A DNA stretch of 12,268 nucleotides from DASXRU01 sp036506395 (GTDB lineage: Bacteria; Acidobacteriota; Blastocatellia; Pyrinomonadales; Pyrinomonadaceae). How positions within the stretch are numbered: the first letter of the stretch is position 1; every line of letters begins with the position of its first letter. The stretch lies in assembly GCA_036506395.1 (NCBI GenBank), contig DASXRU010000026.1, positions 1-12,268 on the forward strand, read 5' to 3'. Shown piece after piece: positions 7,463 to 12,268 of the stretch. A program made the translations under genes and the position numbers. Below the pieces are notes generated by a model. The model made no database searches. It saw only the letters and a list, made by a program, of their open reading frames with translations, and was not told where the DNA came from.

Positions 7463-7492
7463 CAGTACCGGAAGCGGTAGCGACCGGCCGAA
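7454..7492 (+). repeat. Left arm of an interrupted inverted repeat (REP-like)
   Basis: Read on the minus strand, this arm contains TTCGGCCGGTCGCTACC (matching 7597-7613 exactly), then GC, then TTCCGGTACTGAT continuing to TTGAGT (matching 7655-7674 with one mismatch). Its far end overlaps the longest possible start of the TPR gene. Confidence 0.85.
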
Positions 7493-7596
7493 AACTCAAG
7501 CTTGGTTACCAGCGCTCCAGTGCAACCCCGCTTTGACACATTGAAACGGGCCAGTGATAACTGAACATCGGAGAATCAGACAACCCACGTTGACTC

Positions 7597-7674
7597 TTCG
7601 GCCGGTCGCTACCACCACCCTAGCGCGGCTGCCGCGCCGGGGACCCTGGTCCGGTTCCGGTACTGATATTGAGT
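7597..7674 (-). repeat. Right arm of the inverted repeat, split by a 41-bp palindromic insert
   Basis: The two blocks at 7597-7613 and 7655-7674 match the left arm in inverted orientation, but 41 bases (7614-7654) separate them where the left arm has only GC. The insert contains GCGCGGC-T-GCCGCGC (7623-7637) and GGACC-CT-GGTCC (7641-7652). This resembles insertion of one small palindromic repeat into another. Confidence 0.8.
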
Positions 7675-7757
7675 CGCTTCCCGCCGCCGGGCTAAAGCCG
7701 CGGGGTGAAATGAGACTCGGTTCAACCCAAACTGCAGCCGTACGCAAGCCGTCTGCG

Positions 7758-7787
7758 TTTTCAGGCTTCGATACCGCTATGTATAAT
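7758..7787 (+). promoter_or_regulatory. Probable carB promoter
   Basis: TATAAT at 7782-7787 lies 18 bases after TTTTCA (7758-7763, four of six -35 consensus bases). Transcription would begin near 7794 and leave a leader of about 40 bases, too short for a typical pyrimidine attenuator. I see no riboswitch-like structure in that leader. Confidence 0.5.
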
Positions 7788-7834
7788 GCTGTGATTCCAC
7801 TTCGGTCAATTCTCTGAGCAAATTAGTTGCCTTA

Positions 7835-10800
7835 ATGCCCAAACGCACCGATATCCACAAAATCTTAGTCATCGGTTCCGGCCCCATCGTTATTGGACAA
7901 GCATGCGAGTTTGACTATTCCGGCACGCAAGCGTGCAAGGCTTTGCGGCAGGAAGGGTACAAGGTTGTACTGGTGAATTCGAATCCAGCAACCATCATGA
8001 CGGATCCCGAAACGGCTGACGTTACCTACGTTGAACCGCTAACCGTCGAAACCCTCAGCGCAATCATTCGAAAGGAACGTCCGGATGCGTTGCTGCCGAC
8101 AGTTGGCGGGCAGACGGCCCTGAACCTCGCGATTGCGCTGGATAATTCCGGAGTTCTGGAAGAGTTAGGCGTCGAAATGATTGGCGCCAAGCGCGAGGCT
8201 ATCCGCGTTGCAGAAGATCGCATGCTTTTCAAGAAGGCGATGGACGAAGCCGGGCTGCAAATGCCGAGTGGTGGTTTCGCCAAATCGTGGCTTGAAGCCC
8301 AGGAGATTGTGGTGCGTACCGGCTACCCGGCCATCATTCGACCGTCATTCACTTTAGGAGGAACAGGAGGCGGCACCGCATACAACCCGGAAGAGTTTGA
8401 AGAAATAGTACGCGCCGGCCTTGCTGCGTCGCCGGTGCACGAGGTGCTGGTCGAAGAATCAATCCTGGGATGGAAAGAGTTTGAGCTTGAAGTGATGCGC
8501 GACCTTGCGGACAACGTCGTGATCATTTGCTCGATTGAGAACTTCGATCCGATGGGCGTGCACACTGGCGATTCAATCACTGTCGCGCCAGCGCAAACTC
8601 TTACCGATCGCGAATACCAGCGCATGCGTGACATGGCGATTGCCATTATTCGCAAAGTCGGCGTGGAAACCGGCGGATCGAATATACAGTTTGCGGTGAA
8701 CCCGGAAAATGGCGATATACGCATCATCGAAATGAACCCGCGCGTGTCGCGCTCCTCTGCGCTGGCCTCTAAAGCAACTGGATTTCCGATTGCGAAGATT
8801 GCGGCCAAACTCGCCGTTGGTTATACGCTTGATGAGATACCCAACGACATTACGAAGAAGACACCTGCATCCTTTGAACCGACGATCGACTACGTCGTGG
8901 CCAAGATTCCCAAGTGGGACTTCGAGAAGTTTCGCGAAGCAGAAGACGTGCTCGGAACACAGATGAAGTCTGTCGGGGAGGTAATGGCGATTGGCCGAAC
9001 TTTTAAGGAAGCTCTGTTCAAGGGCTTGCGTTCACTGGAAGCGGTAAAGCCCCTGCGGCTTGAAGATGTCTCTGATGATGAGCTGCAGAGAAAACTCGCG
9101 CGGCCTAATTCGCAGCGCTTTTCCTACATCACTTATGCTTTGCAACACAATTGGTCCATCAGCGAGATCTATCGTCTCTCTCGCGTTGATCCATGGTTCC
9201 TCGCACAGCTTCAGGATGTGATGGAAATCCAGAAGGGAATCGAAGGCCGCAGGCTCGAGGACATTTCGCCCGAGCCTTTGCGGTCTTTTAAGGAGGTCGC
9301 GCTTTCGGACCGTCGCCTCGCCTATCTCACGAAACGATCCGAAGACGAAGTTCGTGAATATAGAAAGAGCCTGGGTGTGGTCCCGGTCTACAAGCGCGTT
9401 GACACTTGCGGCGCCGAGTTTGAATCGTTCACACCCTATCTCTATTCGACTTTCGAAACTGAAAACGAAGCTGCGCCCACTAATCGCCGCAAGATCATGA
9501 TTCTTGGCTCCGGCCCCAATCGGATCGGCCAGGGCATTGAGTTTGACTATTGTTGCTGCCACGCTTCGTTCGCGCTTCGCGATGCGGGGTTTGAAACGAT
9601 CATGGTCAACTGCAATCCGGAAACAGTTTCCACGGATTACGACACCTCGGATCGCCTCTATTTCGAGCCGCTCACTTTTGAAGACGTGATGAATATCATC
9701 GACGTTGAAAAGCCTGAAGGCGTCATCGTGCAGTTTGGCGGGCAGACACCGCTAAACCTGGCGATGCGGCTTCACAAAGCGGGGGTTCCCATTATTGGAA
9801 CTGCAGCAGACTCGATCGACCTTGCCGAAGATCGAAAACGCTTTGGGTCGCTACTGCGAGAGTTGGGCATTCCACAGCCGCAGAACGGGATGGCCGCTAC
9901 CGGTGAAGAGGCGAAGAAGGTTGCCGAGCAGATTGGCTATCCGGTTCTCGTACGCCCCAGTTACGTGTTGGGTGGCCGCGCGATGGTCATTGTTTACGAC
10001 GAGGAGAGCCTCGATGAATATGTGCGCACCGCCGTTGGCTTCACGCCTGACCGGCCGGTGTTGATTGATAAGTTTCTCGAGCGCGCGGCGGAGTTTGATG
10101 TCGATGCTCTGGCGGATGAAAACACGTGCGTAATTGCTGCAATTCAGGAGCACATCGAAGAAGCGGGAATCCATTCGGGTGACTCCTCCTGTGTTCTGCC
10201 GCCGTTCAAAATTGACCCTGAACACATTGAGACGATGCGTCATTACACGCGTTTACTGGCGACCGCATTGTCAGTGCGCGGCTTGATGAATATTCAATTT
10301 GCGATCAAGGACCACCGGGTTTATGTGCTCGAGGTGAATCCACGCGCGTCGCGTACAGTCCCGTTTGTTTCTAAGGCCACGGGCGTCCCGATTGCACGCA
10401 TCGCCGCGTTGGTGATGGCCGGGGAAGCTCTCGCCGATTTTGATCTACCCGAGAATTTGGCGGTCAGTCGCTTCTTTATCAAGTCGCCGGTCTTTCCGTT
10501 TGCGAAGTTCCCTGGAGTTGATCCCATCCTCAGTCCAGAGATGCATTCGACCGGCGAAGTAATGGGAGTCGGCGAGACGTTTGGAGAAGCCTATGGAAAG
10601 GCAATGATGGGTACAGGTCTATCGCTGCCGCGGGCTGGGCGCGCCTTTATCAGCGTCAATGATGCGGACAAGGGACAGGCAGTGATTCTCGCGCGCAAGT
10701 TGGTGCGGCTTGGCTTTGAAATTGTAGCTACATTGGGGACGGGCGATCGCTTGCGCGAAGTTGGATTGAAGGTCGAGAGTGTCTTCAAAGTGAACGAAGG

Positions 10801-11044
10801 CCGTCCAAACATAGTCGATCACATCAAGCGGGGTGAGATCGCGCTGGTTATTAATACACCGTTAGGGCGCGCGTCATATTTTGATGAACAGGCGATTCGC
10901 CGCGCGGCGTTGCAATACAACGTTCCTTGCGTCACAACGATGACGGGAGCGCAGGCAATCGTTGAGGCGATTGCCTCACAGGGCGGGGAGACCAAGGTTC
11001 GCTCGTTGCAGGAACTGCATGCGGTTAGCGCGACCGTGCGGTAG
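7835..11044 (+). CDS. carB: Carbamoyl-phosphate synthase large subunit
   Basis: A 1069-aa protein close to the E. coli length (1073). It makes carbamoyl phosphate from bicarbonate, two ATP and ammonia passed from the glutaminase subunit CarA, for pyrimidine and arginine synthesis in the cytoplasm. The two homologous halves are clear: GSGPIVIGQACEFDYSG near residues 14-30 and GSGPNRIGQGIEFDY at 558-572. ATP-grasp 1 has Arg129 and Arg169 (RPSFTLGGTGGG), matching E. coli numbering; ATP-grasp 2 has Arg667 and Arg707 (RPSYVLGGR), eight below E. coli Arg675 and Arg715. From about residue 930 comes the MGS-like allosteric domain, with ATLGTG, FKVNEGRPN and VINTPLG; the last has Pro where E. coli has Thr1017, a contact in the UMP site. 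The ATG follows an AT-rich leader without a strong ribosome site. carA is not adjacent. No damage is seen. Confidence 0.98.
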   Translation: MPKRTDIHKILVIGSGPIVIGQACEFDYSGTQACKALRQEGYKVVLVNSNPATIMTDPETADVTYVEPLTVETLSAIIRKERPDALLPTVGGQTALNLAIALDNSGVLEELGVEMIGAKREAIRVAEDRMLFKKAMDEAGLQMPSGGFAKSWLEAQEIVVRTGYPAIIRPSFTLGGTGGGTAYNPEEFEEIVRAGLAASPVHEVLVEESILGWKEFELEVMRDLADNVVIICSIENFDPMGVHTGDSITVAPAQTLTDREYQRMRDMAIAIIRKVGVETGGSNIQFAVNPENGDIRIIEMNPRVSRSSALASKATGFPIAKIAAKLAVGYTLDEIPNDITKKTPASFEPTIDYVVAKIPKWDFEKFREAEDVLGTQMKSVGEVMAIGRTFKEALFKGLRSLEAVKPLRLEDVSDDELQRKLARPNSQRFSYITYALQHNWSISEIYRLSRVDPWFLAQLQDVMEIQKGIEGRRLEDISPEPLRSFKEVALSDRRLAYLTKRSEDEVREYRKSLGVVPVYKRVDTCGAEFESFTPYLYSTFETENEAAPTNRRKIMILGSGPNRIGQGIEFDYCCCHASFALRDAGFETIMVNCNPETVSTDYDTSDRLYFEPLTFEDVMNIIDVEKPEGVIVQFGGQTPLNLAMRLHKAGVPIIGTAADSIDLAEDRKRFGSLLRELGIPQPQNGMAATGEEAKKVAEQIGYPVLVRPSYVLGGRAMVIVYDEESLDEYVRTAVGFTPDRPVLIDKFLERAAEFDVDALADENTCVIAAIQEHIEEAGIHSGDSSCVLPPFKIDPEHIETMRHYTRLLATALSVRGLMNIQFAIKDHRVYVLEVNPRASRTVPFVSKATGVPIARIAALVMAGEALADFDLPENLAVSRFFIKSPVFPFAKFPGVDPILSPEMHSTGEVMGVGETFGEAYGKAMMGTGLSLPRAGRAFISVNDADKGQAVILARKLVRLGFEIVATLGTGDRLREVGLKVESVFKVNEGRPNIVDHIKRGEIALVINTPLGRASYFDEQAIRRAALQYNVPCVTTMTGAQAIVEAIASQGGETKVRSLQELHAVSATVR

Positions 11045-11070
11045 TCTCGGGAAGTGATCGAAATCCCGAA

Positions 11071-11242
11071 GCGGCTTTGCCGCCGCACAGTGCGGTAAGG
11101 CTAAGCCTGGCTAAGCCTTACCGACGTGACATCCTTAACTCTGAGCGAGGCTGCGCCTCGCAGTGGAGGCGTAGCCTCAAAAGTTCTTAAGACTTGATCC
11201 GGTAAGGCACAGCCTTACCGCACTGTGCGGCGGCGAAGCCGC
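11071..11242. repeat. Mirror-ordered palindrome cluster with 32-bp inverted arms
   Basis: The arms 11071-11102 and 11211-11242 are inverted copies with one difference, which would be a G-U pair in RNA. Each arm is itself a row of small palindromes: GCGGC-TTT-GCCGC (11071-11083) with GCGGC-GAA-GCCGC (11230-11242); GCAC-A-GTGC (11085-11093) with GCAC-T-GTGC (11220-11228); and the GGTAAGGC/GCCTTACC pairs at 11094-11122 and 11201-11219. Two further hairpins sit in the middle: GCGAGGC-TGC-GCCTCGC (11145-11161) and GAGGC-GTA-GCCTC (11166-11178). The cluster fills almost all of the carB to CoA-binding gene gap. No flanking target duplication is evident. It is REP/MITE-like; none of the hairpins has the T-run of an intrinsic terminator. 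Confidence 0.9.
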
Positions 11243-11248
11243 GGTAAC

Positions 11249-11253
11249 GAGGG
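11249..11253 (+). promoter_or_regulatory. Ribosome binding site of the CoA-binding protein gene
   Basis: GAGGG lies six bases before the GTG at 11260 and just outside the right palindrome arm ending at 11242. It supports the GTG start. Confidence 0.55.
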
Positions 11254-11259
11254 TTCCAA

Positions 11260-11673
11260 GTGGAAATCAATAGCAGCGAAACGATAAAGAGGGTTTTGGA
11301 TGAGTGTATGACAATTGCTGTCGTTGGACTTTCGTCGGATCCGGGCCGACCTTCTTATGGCGTTGCGTCCTACATGAGGCGGCGAGGCTACAAAGTGATA
11401 CCGGTCAATCCAAACGAAACTGACGTGTTTGGTGACAAGTCGTACGCGTCGCTGGCCGAAGTTCCGGATAAGATCGATCTGGTTAATGTTTTCCGTAGGC
11501 CGAGTGAGGCTGGACACGCGGTTGACGAAGCAATCACAGTTGGCGCTAAGGCGGTTTGGCTACAGGAAGGTGTGATCGACGAAGCCGCGGCCGGGCGTGC
11601 GCAACAGGCTGGTCTTCTTGTTGTCATGGATCGTTGCTGGTTGAAGGAGCATGCCCGCGGTGCCAGACAGTAG
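11260..11673 (+). CDS. CoA-binding (YccU-type) Rossmann-fold protein
   Basis: A 137-aa protein with a GTG start that fits the CoA-binding domain family containing E. coli YccU. Visible motifs: the nucleotide-loop-like AVVGLSSDPGRPSYGVA (about residues 20-36), GYKVIPVNP (43-51) and the Rossmann strand DLVNVFRRP (73-81). AVWLQEGV (98-105) and VVMDRCWLKEH (120-130) complete the fold; the MDRCW-K-EH end is characteristic. The family resembles the CoA-binding domain of succinyl-CoA synthetase alpha but lacks its catalytic half, so it probably binds CoA or an acyl-CoA in the cytoplasm; its physiological role is poorly known. It is downstream of carB, separated by the palindrome cluster, which may prevent simple read-through. 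Confidence 0.9.
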   Translation: MEINSSETIKRVLDECMTIAVVGLSSDPGRPSYGVASYMRRRGYKVIPVNPNETDVFGDKSYASLAEVPDKIDLVNVFRRPSEAGHAVDEAITVGAKAVWLQEGVIDEAAAGRAQQAGLLVVMDRCWLKEHARGARQ

Positions 11674-11741
11674 CAGCCGGAGAAGCAGCACACTGAAGGC
11701 CTTGGGCATTGTGTGAAGACTCGAAGCGAGACTCCTACTCC

Positions 11742-11773
11742 AGTCGCGGCGGGGGCTTGCCGCCGCCGCGACT
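11742..11773. repeat. GC-rich 11-bp hairpin between the CoA-binding gene and mogA
   Basis: AGTCGCGGCGG (11742-11752) is exactly complementary to 11763-11773, with a 10-base loop. A shorter stem, GACTC (11770-11774) with GAGTC (11781-11785), overlaps it. No T-run follows, so it is more likely a REP-type element than an intrinsic terminator, though it may slow transcription. Confidence 0.7.
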
Positions 11774-11833
11774 CAGTCTAGAGTCCTGTTTGAGCCTAAG
11801 CACAGTCGCGAGAGGTGGGTGGGCTAAAGCGCG

Positions 11834-12268
11834 ATGCCAACTCAAATAAAAGCGGTGGTGATTACCGTCAGCGACGCGTGCTCTCGTGGCGAGCGCAAAG
11901 ATACCTCAGGCGAACTGCTCGTCCAACTACTCCGCGAGTATGGCGCAGAGATTGTCGCGACGAGAATCCTGTCCGATGATCCCGATCCCCTTACCGCTGC
12001 ATTGCGAGAATATGCTGATGAACGCGACGTCAATCTCATCGTCACAACTGGCGGAACCGGCCTTGCGCCACGCGACAACACGCCCGAGGCCACACTAGCC
12101 GTCATCCAGCGCGAAGCTCCGGGATTAGCAGAAGCCATGCGTGTTGAAACACTCAAGCAAACTCCAATGGCCATGATTTCGCGGGGCGTCTGCGGTGTAC
12201 GTTCCGGCGCATTGATCATTAATCTTCCCGGATCACCCAAAGCCGTTCGCGAGAGTTTTGCTGTGATT
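11834..12268 (+). CDS. mogA: Molybdopterin adenylyltransferase, MogA/MoaB family (3' end off-window)
   Basis: The frame is open from the ATG at 11834 to the window end (145 codons, no stop). MogA-type enzymes adenylylate molybdopterin using ATP before molybdate insertion in molybdenum cofactor synthesis. The core motif TTGGTGLAPRDNTPEAT (residues 71-87) holds the conserved nucleotide-binding GGTG and the Asp of RDNTP. REAPGLAEAM (93-102), SRGVCGVR (116-123) and LPGSPKAV (131-138) follow as in MogA and the gephyrin G domain. The family is usually 160-195 aa, so only the end is missing. Similarity leans to MogA rather than MoaB, but the two are hard to separate from a fragment. A weak GAGGTG at 11812-11817 lies 16 bases before the ATG. 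No other cofactor gene is visible in the window. Confidence 0.9.
   Translation, partial: MPTQIKAVVITVSDACSRGERKDTSGELLVQLLREYGAEIVATRILSDDPDPLTAALREYADERDVNLIVTTGGTGLAPRDNTPEATLAVIQREAPGLAEAMRVETLKQTPMAMISRGVCGVRSGALIINLPGSPKAVRESFAVI

Larger units (their letters stand above)
7463..7834. other. Gene-free stretch between the TPR gene and carB
   Basis: This 372-base divergent intergenic region holds the arms of an interrupted inverted repeat, a perfect 15-base palindrome (7623-7637), the hairpin GGACC-CT-GGTCC (7641-7652), a GGCTAAAG-centred imperfect palindrome (about 7682-7704) and the carB promoter. Short open frames here follow the repeat composition and show no protein features. Confidence 0.7.

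Noticed and set aside
7496..7817. Open frames on both strands in the carB upstream region
   Set aside because: They run through inverted-repeat and palindrome sequence and read as Arg/Pro/Gly-rich translations of GC-rich repeats.
11071..11242. Intrinsic terminator of carB
   Set aside because: The hairpins are strong but no T-run follows any of them.
11388..11693. Minus-strand frame of 101 codons opposite the CoA-binding gene
   Set aside because: It is the antisense shadow of a gene with clear family motifs.

Overview
The window looks like a stretch of bacterial chromosome, moderately GC-rich, most reminiscent of an Acidobacteriota (Blastocatellia-like) genome. That placement is inferred from gene style: large secreted beta-propeller proteins joined to IPT/TIG and Ig-like domains, a TPR lipoprotein-like protein, and gaps filled with REP-like palindromes. 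No rRNA or other phylogenetic marker confirms it.

Layout. (1) Positions 1-4586 hold two same-strand genes for modular exported proteins. The first is cut by the window start; it has the end of an Ig-like domain followed by a six-bladed NHL-type propeller. The second is complete (1164 aa): signal peptide, seven SBBP blades, an IPT/TIG domain, two Ig-like domains, seven more SBBP blades and a final IPT/TIG domain. The two genes share an exact 107-bp segment in the Ig-like domain (1-107 = 3083-3189) and diverge exactly where the propeller begins. (2) Positions 4587-4762 are non-coding and contain a fragment resembling the 3' end of a tRNA, with its CCA at the correct distance. (3) Positions 4763-6413 hold a divergent pair: a minus-strand cREC-type receiver-fold protein and a plus-strand DnaI/DnaC-like AAA+ ATPase with four N-terminal cysteines and a good extended -10 promoter. 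(4) A minus-strand, exported eight-TPR protein ends head-on against the ATPase gene. (5) A gene-free stretch of about 370 bases carries an interrupted inverted repeat and the carB promoter. (6) carB (1069 aa) is complete and intact but has no carA beside it. (7) A 172-bp mirror-symmetric palindrome mosaic follows carB. (8) A small CoA-binding (YccU-type) protein, another hairpin-bearing gap, and the first 145 codons of a MogA/MoaB-type molybdopterin adenylyltransferase finish the window.

The genes do not form one pathway. carB (pyrimidine and arginine precursor), the YccU-like protein and mogA (molybdenum cofactor) are housekeeping genes in the same orientation, each separated by a palindrome-rich gap. 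The left half is more accessory in character: cell-surface proteins that appear to evolve by swapping domains, and a small divergent pair of unknown joint function. I see no clear defence system, transposase, integrase or CRISPR array. The most unusual signals are the 107-bp shared domain cassette, the nested palindrome cluster at 11071-11242 and the tRNA-end fragment at 4639-4683.
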